34,190 bases of DNA from Deltaproteobacteria bacterium UBA5756. GTDB taxonomy: Bacteria; Desulfobacterota; Syntrophorhabdia; Syntrophorhabdales; Syntrophorhabdaceae. Within the stretch, counting starts at the first letter, position 1; each line of letters starts with the position of its first letter. Below, piece after piece: positions 23,536 through 31,804 of the stretch. The position numbers and the translations under genes are program-made. Location: the NCBI GenBank assembly GCA_002418985.1, contig DIFE01000001.1, positions 1 to 34,190 of the forward strand, in the 5' to 3' direction. The notes beneath the pieces are model-generated. The model did no database searches, was not told the DNA's origin, and saw nothing but the letters and a program-made list of their open reading frames with translations.

Positions 23536-24166
23536 GAGCCGCTCTTTACGATCGAGGGGCTTCACACTCCTGGAACTCATGATCTCCATCGTCCTTGTCG
23601 CCATGATCGTTATCATTCTTGCCGCCTCAATGCGGGCCGGTTACCGCTCTCTGGAGGGAGGCGAGAAGAAGGCCGAGTCGATGGAACGGTTCAGGGTCTC
23701 CATGAGGCTTGTCGATTCCCAGCTGCAGTCCTGCCTTCCCCTGACCGTGAAGGAGGAGGATCTCAAAAGATCGGTATTCATAGGTGCAAGGGATTCGATG
23801 ACCTTCACATCCAACCGCTCTCTCTTCAGCGGCCGAAAGGGGTATGTCATCGCCTCGTACAGGATCGAGAGCGACGAGAAAGGTAAACAGATGCTCTACC
23901 TGAAGGAAAACACCATCGGTATGGAAAACGAAAAGGAAACGAAGCTCCTCGACGGTTTCGACACCATCCGATTCGAATACCTCCAGGCCGAGAAGACAAA
24001 GGGCCTGGGAGGGGGAGGCTGGTCGGACGAGCTGACAGACACCACCGATCTCCCGCAGAAGGTAAAGCTCCATCTCGAGCAGGGCGCGAGAAAGTTTTCT
24101 GTCACCATACCCCTGCGTACCAGGAAACCGGCCCGTAAGGATTCTGAAGGGCAGGGGGCGACATGA
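23522..24166 (+). CDS. gspJ: Type II secretion minor pseudopilin GspJ
   Basis: A 214-residue pseudopilin. The leader is rich in Arg/Ser and ends RSRG before FTLLELMISIVLVAMIVIIL, with Glu at +5. The large soluble domain has RFRVSMRLVDSQLQSCLPL, a central LFSGRKGYVIASYRI segment, and LLDGFDTIRFEYL near residue 140, all typical of GspJ. It overlaps gspI by 14 bases and gspK by 4, so translation is tightly coupled. Confidence 0.88.
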   Translation: MRSCKSRSLRSRGFTLLELMISIVLVAMIVIILAASMRAGYRSLEGGEKKAESMERFRVSMRLVDSQLQSCLPLTVKEEDLKRSVFIGARDSMTFTSNRSLFSGRKGYVIASYRIESDEKGKQMLYLKENTIGMENEKETKLLDGFDTIRFEYLQAEKTKGLGGGGWSDELTDTTDLPQKVKLHLEQGARKFSVTIPLRTRKPARKDSEGQGAT

Positions 24167-25140
24167 GGGAAGAGAGGATCTTTCTCCACAAGGAAGGCGG
24201 CTTTGCCCTCATCATGGTGCTCTGGGTGATCATCATCCTTATGGTCATTGCCATGTCTTTTTCCCTTCTCGCGAAGACCGAAACCAGGGCGGCCCTTTTC
24301 TTTCGCGATTCCCTCGCGGAAAGCCTTCTCGCACAGGCGGGGCTGGAAAGGGCACTCATGGAGATATACTACCGGCGGGCGAACTTGAACAAGACGATCA
24401 TTCCCGATAGCGGCGAAGTCTCAAGGGTCGACGGCACCATAATTGAGGGCAATATCGGCGACGACAGGTATGTCGTGAGGGTCTTCAATGAGGCGGGCAG
24501 GATCAACCTGAATACTCTGAACGACCGGAACAAGATCATCCTCGCCAATCTTCTCGCCAATCTGGGCGTGCCGAAGGAGACGGCGGACACCATCGTGGAT
24601 TCAGCCCTCGACTGGATGGACAAGGATCCCCTCCATCGCCTGAACGGTGCAGAAGACGACTACTATCAATCCCTCCCCAATCCATACAAGACAAAGAACG
24701 CGCCCTTCGACACCGTGGAGGAACTCCTTCTCGTGAAAGGCGTGACGCCCGACATCCTCTTCGGAACGAAGGATCGCAAGGGTCTCATTCAATTCGTTAC
24801 CGTTTATGGAGATGCATCGAACATTAATGTCAACGTTGCACCGAAAGAAGTGATCATGGCGCTGCCCGGCGTATCGGAGGACGCAGCCTGGAGAATCATC
24901 GATCGAAGAAAGGACGCGGAACTGAAGTCCCTCGATGACGTGAGAGGGGTCATGGGCGGGCAATACAGCAACGCGTCTTCCTATATCGATATCGCTGAAT
25001 CCATCGGTTATACCATAGAATCGACGGGATTCAGAAAGGGCGCGAAGGATGGGCACAGCATTCGGGCAACGGTTTTCGTCAAGACGGACGTGGCGTACGA
25101 ATATGCCTATTATAAGACCCCTGCGGAGATAACGAAATGA
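24163..25140 (+). CDS. gspK: Type II secretion minor pseudopilin GspK
   Basis: A 325-residue protein, the large pseudopilin of the tip. After EGG comes FALIMVLWVIIILMVIAMSF; as usual for GspK the Glu at position 5 is missing. The soluble part includes INLNTLNDRNKIILANLL and ALDWMDKD, followed by the GspK pattern DDYYQSLPNPYKTKNAPFDTVEELLLVKG and the SAM-like INVNVAPKEVIMALPGVSEDAA. ATG 24163 overlaps gspJ by four bases. Length is typical. Confidence 0.93.
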   Translation: MREERIFLHKEGGFALIMVLWVIIILMVIAMSFSLLAKTETRAALFFRDSLAESLLAQAGLERALMEIYYRRANLNKTIIPDSGEVSRVDGTIIEGNIGDDRYVVRVFNEAGRINLNTLNDRNKIILANLLANLGVPKETADTIVDSALDWMDKDPLHRLNGAEDDYYQSLPNPYKTKNAPFDTVEELLLVKGVTPDILFGTKDRKGLIQFVTVYGDASNINVNVAPKEVIMALPGVSEDAAWRIIDRRKDAELKSLDDVRGVMGGQYSNASSYIDIAESIGYTIESTGFRKGAKDGHSIRATVFVKTDVAYEYAYYKTPAEITK

Positions 25141-26696
25141 AAATCAGATTGCTTACCCTGAGCTCTCTTCTCATCAAAAGCCTTGCCTGCCTTAAGGCCG
25201 CAAAGGTGAGACTCGGACCTCTGTGCTCGAGGACGTGGGCGGTCCTCAACCGCAACCTGGTGGAAGGCATTGTTTTGCCGCATCGCTGCCTGGCGGTCTG
25301 CGTGGAACGGGGCGGCGTATCCGTTGCATCGGGGGAGCGATTTCTAAACCGCAGGCTGCTCAAAGGATCCAAAAGGTATGTTTTCGAAGAGGGTGGATAT
25401 CCGGCTCCCGACGATATCGCTGCGGCCGCATCCCTTGCAATGAAGGAATTGAAAGTCAAAGAACCGCACGTGCTGCTGGGTGTTCCCAGGGAATGGGTTG
25501 TTATAAGGACCGCCGGACTACCCCCGACCGTAAAAGAGAACATACAATCCGTTGTGGCTTACGAGATGGACAGACTTACCCCGCTGGCCGCCGCCGATGC
25601 TATGTACGATTTTGTCGTCGGTGCGGAGATGGATGGGAAGCTCCCCATAAGCCTGATGGCCGCCAGAAAAGAAATTCTGAGTCCCTACGTGGCGGCATTG
25701 ACCGAAAAAGGCTTTCCACCCGTGATGATATCGACGCCTTCCGTGGGTATGGCGCGAATCTGCGGTTGTCTCGCCGGGCCTGAGGCCGTTGCATTCCTTC
25801 ACGTTGATATACACGGATACGAGGGATGGTCAATCGGGAAGAACGGCCTGACGGGCAATTTCTACGGGTCATTGGGTGAATGCGGTGAGGGAGAGGATCC
25901 TGAAGGGCGGTATGACGAGGCGCGCGCCGCACTTGGCAGGCATATCGGAACCGACGGCTTGCCGCCCCTGTGCCTGCTTACGGAAAACGGTATCAGTCCC
26001 GGGGATGTACTGCCGGGCATTCCCCATAGGGAAATGAAAGACAGCGAGATAATGTCCCTTTTCAAAACAAGGGAGGAGAGCGTTCCCTTTGCACCCGCGG
26101 CCATGCTTTACGAAGCCCTGTCGCCCGGGACGAAAAGCTTCGATCTCGCGGGCGGTTATGCAGGCGGGAAAAGGAAGGCCCCCTTTATCACCACGCTGAT
26201 ACTCGTCGCGCTCCTTGTCGCGACGGCGGTTCCATACGTGGTGGTGCCCATTGAGATTCAGAAGCGGAAGATCGATGCCATCGAAGAGCAGATAAAGGCC
26301 CGCAGGAAGGACGTAATGGATGCGGAACGGCTGAGGAAGGAGACGGAAACCTTGCAGGGCGAGATAGATCAGATAGAAAGTTTCAAGAAAAGCAAGCCGA
26401 TGTCGCTCAATGTCCTCAAGGGGCTGACCTTGCTGCTTCCAAAGACGGTATGGCTCACAAGGACAAGGATCACGGAGGAGACAGTAGAGATCGAGGGTTA
26501 TGCCGCTTCTGCGACGGGGGCTCTCTCCCTGCTGGAGCAGTCCGACCTCTTTCAAAAGGTCGAATTCGCCTCGCCGACGGTGAAGGACACACGGGTCAAT
26601 TCGGAGCGCTTTGTCATCCGTATGGAACTGGAAGGGTTTAAAAAGCAGGAGCAGAAGAAGGAAGGGACGGTAAAGAAAGATGAAAGAAAGAAGTAG
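25137..26696 (+). CDS. gspL: Type II secretion protein GspL (PilM-like plus PilN-like)
   Basis: A 519-residue inner-membrane protein that couples the ATPase to the periplasm. The N-terminal ~345 residues resemble an actin-like PilM/GspL cytoplasmic domain: CLAVCVERGGVSVA, VLLGVPREWVVIRTAGLPP, AYEMDRLTPL, LPISLMAARKEIL. One transmembrane helix at about 347-370 (ITTLILVALLVATAVPYVVV) is followed by a coiled coil (QIKARRKDVMDAERLRKE). The periplasmic part is PilN-like: GLTLLLPKTVWLTRTRITEETVEIEGYA, then LEQSDLFQKVEFASPT. It overlaps gspK by 4 bases and gspM by 17. The name rests on domain order and position in the operon. Confidence 0.85.
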   Translation: MKIRLLTLSSLLIKSLACLKAAKVRLGPLCSRTWAVLNRNLVEGIVLPHRCLAVCVERGGVSVASGERFLNRRLLKGSKRYVFEEGGYPAPDDIAAAASLAMKELKVKEPHVLLGVPREWVVIRTAGLPPTVKENIQSVVAYEMDRLTPLAAADAMYDFVVGAEMDGKLPISLMAARKEILSPYVAALTEKGFPPVMISTPSVGMARICGCLAGPEAVAFLHVDIHGYEGWSIGKNGLTGNFYGSLGECGEGEDPEGRYDEARAALGRHIGTDGLPPLCLLTENGISPGDVLPGIPHREMKDSEIMSLFKTREESVPFAPAAMLYEALSPGTKSFDLAGGYAGGKRKAPFITTLILVALLVATAVPYVVVPIEIQKRKIDAIEEQIKARRKDVMDAERLRKETETLQGEIDQIESFKKSKPMSLNVLKGLTLLLPKTVWLTRTRITEETVEIEGYAASATGALSLLEQSDLFQKVEFASPTVKDTRVNSERFVIRMELEGFKKQEQKKEGTVKKDERKK

Positions 26697-27234
26697 ACTT
26701 TTTCTGTATGCAATCCCTGTGATCATCGTCCTTGCCGGTTTGACTGTCTACCAGTACGGTGTCGTGAACGCCCGCAGGGAAATGGTCTCTCTCAGGGAGA
26801 CGGGCGCTGCACGGGAAAGGGTCCTCGCGAAGTGCATGGAGGTGATCGCCGGCAGGCCGGAACTCGAAAAGAGACTTGTTGTTTTGAAGGAAAAGAGAAA
26901 AGCCGCCATGTCGAAGATCATCGAGGCGCAGACGCTGACGCTGTGTGCGGCGGCGCTCCAGGAGACGGTCAAGGGTATAATAACGGGACGGGGAGGCTCC
27001 ATTATCAGCGAGCGCGTCGAAAAGGCCGAGGAATTCGGCAAACTCCGGGTGGTGACTATCGCCGTCGACGCGGCCCTGCCCGACACGAGGGCCTTAAGTG
27101 ATATCCTCTTCGGTATCGAAACCCATGAACCCTATATCGTTGTGCGGGAAATGGACACGCGGGTGCGCAATTTCCGCGAACCCAGGGAACTCATGGTAAA
27201 ACTGCGCCTCTCTTCGTTGGGAGGAGGAAAATGA
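26680..27234 (+). CDS. gspM: Type II secretion protein GspM (T2SSM_b type)
   Basis: A 184-residue bitopic inner-membrane protein. One transmembrane helix occupies residues 7-27 (LFLYAIPVIIVLAGLTVYQYG), then a short coiled region (ARREMVSLRETGAARERVL). A periplasmic ferredoxin-like domain follows, with AALQETVKGIITGRGGSI and a late DILFGIETHEPYIVVREMD, as seen in GspM and PilO-like proteins. It overlaps gspL by 17 bases. Its normal role is to bind GspL in the platform. Sequence similarity across this family is low, so position supports the name as much as motifs do. Confidence 0.8.
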   Translation: MKERSRLFLYAIPVIIVLAGLTVYQYGVVNARREMVSLRETGAARERVLAKCMEVIAGRPELEKRLVVLKEKRKAAMSKIIEAQTLTLCAAALQETVKGIITGRGGSIISERVEKAEEFGKLRVVTIAVDAALPDTRALSDILFGIETHEPYIVVREMDTRVRNFREPRELMVKLRLSSLGGGK

Positions 27235-27235
27235 C

Positions 27236-27925
27236 ATGATGACGATGCTGCGGTCCATCACCCGTAATGTGACCCTGCTGAATCTCCTTTTGTCGGCCGC
27301 GTTGGTCCTGGCGTGTATTAGTATCATCGTCCCGGCGATGCGCATGACCTACCGTCTCAAGCTTCCCCGGATCGTTTCGAAAGAAGGGGTACCTCAGGAG
27401 AAACCCGTCCAGGGTACCACGGCGCCCCTTCCCACCGACTATGCCGTTATTGGCGAGACGAACCTCTTCCATCCCCAAAGGATGATACCTATCGACACAA
27501 AGAAGGAACTGCCGAAACCGGAGCTCTTCCTTTGCGGCATAATCCATTATGGGAACGAGCTTGTCGCCTTTGTCGAGGATAAGAAGAATCCTACGACATC
27601 TCCCGGCCGGGGAAAAAGACAGACCGTATTGAGAAAGGGGACCGTTTACGCAGGTTACTCAGTGACAGGGATAAACAAGGACAGTATCGTTCTCACCAGG
27701 GGCGAACAGAGCGTGGCGGTGCACCTCATGGATTCCGGGAAGCGCGGCGGCAAGAACGCTCCACCCGCTGTGCCTGATACGACCAGGCCCTCCACCCCGC
27801 AAGCGTCCCCTTCTCCTGTTCCTCCAGGATCTTCTTCGCCAAGAAGGCAACCAACAGGTCAACCGCAGTCAGAGGGTGACAGGACCAGCCAGCACACCAC
27901 TCCAGGGCCTCCTCATCACAGGTGA
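27236..27925 (+). CDS. gspC: GspC-like clamp protein (homology region, no PDZ)
   Basis: A 229-residue bitopic protein. One transmembrane helix lies at about 15-37 (LLNLLLSAALVLACISIIV). A periplasmic segment at about 65-165 fits the GspC homology region that docks onto the secretin N0 domain: YAVIGETNLFHPQR, then LFLCGIIHYGNELVAFVED, GTVYAGYSVTGINKDSIVL and EQSVAVHL. The last ~60 residues are a Pro/Ser/Thr/Gln-rich, probably disordered tail where classical GspC has a PDZ domain. It begins one base after the gspM stop and ends the operon. In many model operons gspC comes first; last place is less common. Confidence 0.78.
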   Translation: MMTMLRSITRNVTLLNLLLSAALVLACISIIVPAMRMTYRLKLPRIVSKEGVPQEKPVQGTTAPLPTDYAVIGETNLFHPQRMIPIDTKKELPKPELFLCGIIHYGNELVAFVEDKKNPTTSPGRGKRQTVLRKGTVYAGYSVTGINKDSIVLTRGEQSVAVHLMDSGKRGGKNAPPAVPDTTRPSTPQASPSPVPPGSSSPRRQPTGQPQSEGDRTSQHTTPGPPHHR

Positions 27926-28017
27926 CCGGAAAAAGCACGCGCGCCGGACGTCCTGCCGCTTCATGAAAGAGGGATAGCGGATACCGCCGGATGATACCGG
28001 AGCCCGGTGAAATGGTT

Positions 28018-28398
28018 TTACTTCTCGATCAGAAGTAAGGCTTTTTGGAGCGATTCGCCCAGGCGGTCCGGATCGACGGGTTTGAGGAGACAATCCAGTG
28101 CCTGCGACTCCGATGCCCGGGTGACGTACTGGTCGTGGGCCGTCACGAAGATAACATTCGGTCTGTATTCCAGCCGCTTAAGGAGATCAAACCCGGACCC
28201 TCCGGGCATCTGGATATCCAGAAAAACAAGGTCAACGGGTAATTCGCCCAGGATTTTCTCCGCCTCCGTTATGTTCCGGGCTTCTCCGACAACCCGGACA
28301 TAACCGTGTTCTTCGAGAAGACCTTTCATATTTGCCCTGGCGAGACGTTCATCGTCCACGATGAGGACCCTGATCTCTTTTTTCTGATTGTCTTTCAT
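28018..28398 (-). CDS. Receiver-only response regulator (LytTR/AlgR-type receiver)
   Basis: A 126-residue single CheY-like receiver domain. VLIVDDERLARANM carries the acidic pair D15-D16, VFLDIQMPG the phosphoacceptor D61, FVTAHD the Thr (T86), and LDCLLKPVDPDRL the conserved Lys (K106). The 'ALDCLLKPVD' style is that of AlgR/LytR regulators, yet the protein stops directly after the last receiver helix and no LytTR domain follows within the 92 bases before gspC. It lies 117 bases downstream of the LytS-type kinase gene on the same strand, its likely partner. It may signal by protein-protein contact, or it may have lost its output domain. Confidence 0.9.
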   Translation of the reverse strand: MKDNQKKEIRVLIVDDERLARANMKGLLEEHGYVRVVGEARNITEAEKILGELPVDLVFLDIQMPGGSGFDLLKRLEYRPNVIFVTAHDQYVTRASESQALDCLLKPVDPDRLGESLQKALLLIEK

Positions 28399-28515
28399 AG
28401 TCCGGTCTTAATTTTAATATACGATCGCGGCGCTAACAACCGATTTGTGTTCCCCGGGTCAGCAGGAAGACCGGATCGAAGCAGGTGTGGAGCCCCAGGT
28501 GCCCGGGCAGGACAA

Positions 28516-30630
28516 TCACGCTTGAATCCGTCTTTGCCTGTTGACTGGATCCAGAGGTACTCCAACCATGACGCGAACCTGACCGTTGTCTTCTTCCATC
28601 CGGAACTGGTAATGATCCGCATAGATCAGATCCAGGCGCTTCCGAAGGTTTTCGATACCTACCCCTCTATTGACTCTCTCACTGTTGTCCATAGATACCC
28701 AGCGCCCCGTGTTGGTGATTTCGACGACGAGGAGGCTGTCGGTAACGTGGCCTTCGATGGTTATCCTGAGAGGCAAGCTTGATGTTTTTGTCCCATACTT
28801 GACGGCATTCTCCACGATAGGCTGGAGAATGAGTTCAGGCACCTGAACGTCCATGGTCTGTGGAGTCGATTCGATGCTCACGAGCAGATCGTCCTCGAAA
28901 CGGACTTTCTCAATGTTCAGATAGCTCTCTATGGTTCCCAACTCCTGGCGCAAAGGCACGAAACCGGACTCGCTTGATGAAATGGTTGAACGCAGATAAC
29001 GGGAAAGCTGCTGTATGAGCCGGTCCGTCTGCCGCGAACTTATTTTGGCAAGGGCGCTCAGAGAATTCAAGACGTTGAACAAAAAGTGGGGATTGATCTG
29101 ATACCGGAGGGCCTCCAGTCTTGCCTGGACGGACCTGAACTCCGCCTCCTCGGCCCGGCGGCGTTCTTTTTCGATCTGTCTCTTTTCCGTGATGTCATCG
29201 AGGATGCCCTGGATACGGAGTATCTTCCCCTGGCCATCTTTGTCCGCCCTGGCGTAAACGGATCCGATCCTTTGAAATCCATCGCGCCGACGGAAAGCGA
29301 TCTCAAAATCCTTGACTGTTCCTTGGGTGTCGAGCAGTTGCAGCAGCAGTCCACGTCTGGCGGAGGAATAATGATAAGATACGTTCCTGCCGACCACTTC
29401 CATCGGAGAGCCGTAGCCGACGAGCGACGCAAAGGCCGGGTTGGCATTCAATATGACGCCCTGGGGGTCGGTGACGAATATTCCTTCCACCGCGTTCTCG
29501 AATATTCCGCGGTACAGGCGCTCCGCTTGTTCCAGCGCAGTCCGGCTTTCCTGGAGGCTCTGCGCCATGGTGTTGAGTCCCCGGGCAAGCCCCGAAACCT
29601 CGTCGGCGCCGTCTGCCTCCAACCTTTTGTTGAGAAGTCCGGTCTCGATGTCGCGGACGAAACTCATGCATCGTTCCAATCTTCTGAGGATCGGGTTGGC
29701 CATTACAAGAACGGCGAGGGTGATTACGAGGAGCATGACGACCAGCGTAATCAGTGTAACCTTGCCCATGGTTTCAATGGGTGCGAGAACATCATGGAGA
29801 GGCCTTTCGATTACAAAAAGAAATTCGGGGTCGGAGGTCCTCAAAAAGGCGGCCAGACGGGGACGTGATTTTGAGAAATAGGTGACTACACCGCTGCGTG
29901 TCGCCGAGAATTCCGGCAGGTCAGGGATGTCCGGCCGTAGGTAAGGCTTGGATCTTATGATGTCGGGAATCACCCAACCCTCGGGCAGGGTCATGTCCAC
30001 CCCGGGATCATAAAAATAGGCTTTGCCTCCGTGGATAGTTTCCTGAGGCGTCAGAAAGTAATCATTGAGTTGGTCGAGGTCCAGGATGGACCGGATGACG
30101 GCTACAACCTTGCCATCTCGTTTTACGGGGACACTGACCGCTATATTAGGGCGCCCGGTGCCGTGGCTGAAGATAACCTGAGAGATTGTCGTTTTCCCTG
30201 CAGCCGCCGCCATGAAATCATGGCGCGTGGCGACGACCTGGCGCATCGGAGAGTATCCGATGCGGTCGGGATAGGAGGATGCGATACACCAGGCGTCCCG
30301 GTCAAGGAGGTTGACGGACTGATAGACATTGTTCTTTTTGACGATGTCCAGAAAATGAAGATTAACCTCCCGAACGAGGGTGCTGTTCGTCGGGGATCGG
30401 ACAAGACGATGAATAAGGGTAGATTCGGCCAGAAGCTCCATGTCCATTTTGAATCTTTCGAGGCCTATCTGGCTTTGTTTGGCGATCAGGGCAACCGTCT
30501 GCTGCATCTGTTTTTTTGCACTCGACTCCAGTTGTCGTCGTGCAGAGACGTACGTGATGACCGAAGACAAAAAGACGCTGATAACGATCATCATCGCTAC
30601 AACAATGAGAAGCTTGGTGCGAAAGCTCAT
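28516..30630 (-). CDS. LytS-type sensor histidine kinase (Cache-HAMP-PAS-HisKin)
   Basis: A 704-residue membrane sensor kinase. TM1 is at about 7-28, followed by an extracytoplasmic domain of about 250 residues with Cache-like features (SVNLLDRDAWCIASSYPDRIG, then ISQVIFSHGTGRPNIAVSVPV and VAVIRSILDLDQLNDYF). TM2 is at about 286-308, then a HAMP segment. A PAS domain (IFENAVEGIFVTDPQG, about 376-391 onward) ends in a PAC motif, GILDDITEKRQIE. The His_kinase motif YQINPHFLFNVLNSLS (about 510-525) identifies the LytS/YehU class. A HATPase follows with LILQPIVENAVKYG and a GVGIENLRKRL glycine box. It is co-directional with the receiver-only regulator downstream. The stimulus is unknown. Confidence 0.94.
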   Translation of the reverse strand: MSFRTKLLIVVAMMIVISVFLSSVITYVSARRQLESSAKKQMQQTVALIAKQSQIGLERFKMDMELLAESTLIHRLVRSPTNSTLVREVNLHFLDIVKKNNVYQSVNLLDRDAWCIASSYPDRIGYSPMRQVVATRHDFMAAAAGKTTISQVIFSHGTGRPNIAVSVPVKRDGKVVAVIRSILDLDQLNDYFLTPQETIHGGKAYFYDPGVDMTLPEGWVIPDIIRSKPYLRPDIPDLPEFSATRSGVVTYFSKSRPRLAAFLRTSDPEFLFVIERPLHDVLAPIETMGKVTLITLVVMLLVITLAVLVMANPILRRLERCMSFVRDIETGLLNKRLEADGADEVSGLARGLNTMAQSLQESRTALEQAERLYRGIFENAVEGIFVTDPQGVILNANPAFASLVGYGSPMEVVGRNVSYHYSSARRGLLLQLLDTQGTVKDFEIAFRRRDGFQRIGSVYARADKDGQGKILRIQGILDDITEKRQIEKERRRAEEAEFRSVQARLEALRYQINPHFLFNVLNSLSALAKISSRQTDRLIQQLSRYLRSTISSSESGFVPLRQELGTIESYLNIEKVRFEDDLLVSIESTPQTMDVQVPELILQPIVENAVKYGTKTSSLPLRITIEGHVTDSLLVVEITNTGRWVSMDNSERVNRGVGIENLRKRLDLIYADHYQFRMEEDNGQVRVMVGVPLDPVNRQRRIQA

Positions 30631-31036
30631 ACGTTGCCTTCATTCCCCTATTCGCTTCCGTGTCTTTTACTGATTCCCGTGGAGAGAAGAGTGAATCTAA
30701 TGTTCATCAATAGTATGTCGGGAGCCTGCACCGCAGAACGGATATGTAATAGAGAAGACATATGGCGGGACGAATCGACCAAATGGCGGGATAAGGACGA
30801 TTCGGATTACAGCTGAACCTCGCGTCTCCCGTCACCGCATGGGCGAACTCTTTGGATTTCACCTGGGCGTCGTATGCCAGGTAGAAGCCCCAGGCGTGCG
30901 GTTCTATTTGGACGCGTGTCCGGGACGGAAGGATCGCTGATGGCATCGGACGCGGGTCGTACCGGCAGGTACCGTAATTATATGGTTCAAAGCTCCGCCG
31001 TTTTGTGATTTAACTAAATATACGGAGGATGGCGCT
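30631..31036. other. Divergent intergenic region, kinase to phosphatase
   Basis: About 406 bases. It contains two direct repeats (30759-30791), a small inverted repeat around the second of them, and a minus-strand open frame from 31009 to 30707 with high third-position GC but no recognisable start or homology. The ribosome binding site of the phosphatase, GGAGG (31023-31027), lies at the right end. Confidence 0.5.
30759..30791. promoter_or_regulatory. Direct repeats spaced two helical turns upstream of the LytS-type kinase
   Basis: CATATGGCGGGA (30759-30770) and CAAATGGCGGGA (30780-30791) match at 11 of 12 positions and begin 21 bases apart. CGAATCG (30771-30777) and CGATTCG (30798-30804) form an inverted repeat around the second copy. 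The geometry suits a dimeric regulator. The site is about 130-160 bases upstream of the kinase start and about 250 from the phosphatase start. Confidence 0.4.
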
Positions 31037-31687
31037 ATGAGGTTTAAAGGAGTCATTTTTGATCTCGATGGAACACTGGTCAATTCGCTTGAAGATATAG
31101 CGGATTCCATGAACAGGATTCTGGGAGAATACGGTTTCCCGACGCATGATCTCGAGGATTACAAACGCTTTGTCGGCCGCGGGCTGAGAAATCTCGTTTC
31201 GAGGGCGTTGCCCGAAGGGCCGAAGGACGAAGGGCTGATTTCCAGGTGCCGTGACTCGATGTTGGAGGATTACGGTAAGAATTATGTGAACAAGACACGC
31301 CCATATGACGGGATTCCGGATTTGCTTGACGAGCTTGTCCGACGGCAACTGAAGCTGGCGGTGTTTTCCAACAAAAACGATGATCTGACGAAAAAACTGG
31401 TTGCGACCCTGTTGCCTGACTGGCACTTTGCGGCGGTAATCGGGTCCAGTGCCGAAATGCCCGAGAAACCGGACCCCAGGGGTGCCCTACTGATAAGCCG
31501 GCAATTGGGAATCAGTCCTGAGCGTCTGATCTATGTGGGCGATTCCGACGTTGACATGGAGACGGCGCATAACGTCGGAATGTATGCGGTGGGAGCATTA
31601 TGGGGTTTCCGGACGAAAGAGGAATTGATATCCAACGGGGCAGAGTATCTATTGAAACATCCCATGGACCTGCTTCAAATCCTGTAA
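31037..31687 (+). CDS. gph: HAD-superfamily hydrolase, phosphoglycolate phosphatase-like
   Basis: A 216-residue HAD phosphatase. Motif I is FDLDGTLVNS with nucleophile D9 and acid/base D11. Motif II is VFSNKND. Motif III Lys is in EKPDPRGALL. Motif IV is YVGDSDVDMETA. The helical cap between motifs I and II (about 15-80) includes RFVGRGLRNLVSRALP, as in Gph-type subfamily IA enzymes. The reaction is probably hydrolysis of 2-phosphoglycolate, a repair product of damaged DNA ends or oxygenase activity, but HAD specificity cannot be settled from motifs. GGAGG precedes ATG 31037. It stands between two signalling pairs and is transcribed with the following regulator's strand. Confidence 0.87.
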   Translation: MRFKGVIFDLDGTLVNSLEDIADSMNRILGEYGFPTHDLEDYKRFVGRGLRNLVSRALPEGPKDEGLISRCRDSMLEDYGKNYVNKTRPYDGIPDLLDELVRRQLKLAVFSNKNDDLTKKLVATLLPDWHFAAVIGSSAEMPEKPDPRGALLISRQLGISPERLIYVGDSDVDMETAHNVGMYAVGALWGFRTKEELISNGAEYLLKHPMDLLQIL

Positions 31688-31757
31688 GAGGAAGGCGGAG
31701 CATAACCGGCCCTTCGGATTGACGGATCGTCCCGGTCTGTGCAAGGATAAGTGAAGA

Positions 31758-31788
31758 GCCCCGGAATTCTCTGATAAATGCCCGGGGC
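31758..31788 (+). promoter_or_regulatory. Inverted repeat just upstream of the OmpR-type regulator
   Basis: GCCCCGG (31758-31764) and CCGGGGC (31782-31788) are perfectly complementary, with 17 bases between. An upstream in-frame ATG (31778) lies in the loop, while the favoured TTG start and its purine-rich AGGAAAAGGAA lie just after. The hairpin could bias which start is used. Confidence 0.4.
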
Positions 31789-31804
31789 AACAGGAAAAGG
31801 AACT

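Noticed and set aside
25869..26726. 285-aa minus-strand open frame
   Set aside because: Antisense to gspL, with no recognisable features.
28306..30816. Several plus-strand open frames opposite the LytS-type kinase
   Set aside because: The kinase on the minus strand has every expected motif in order, so these are its shadows.
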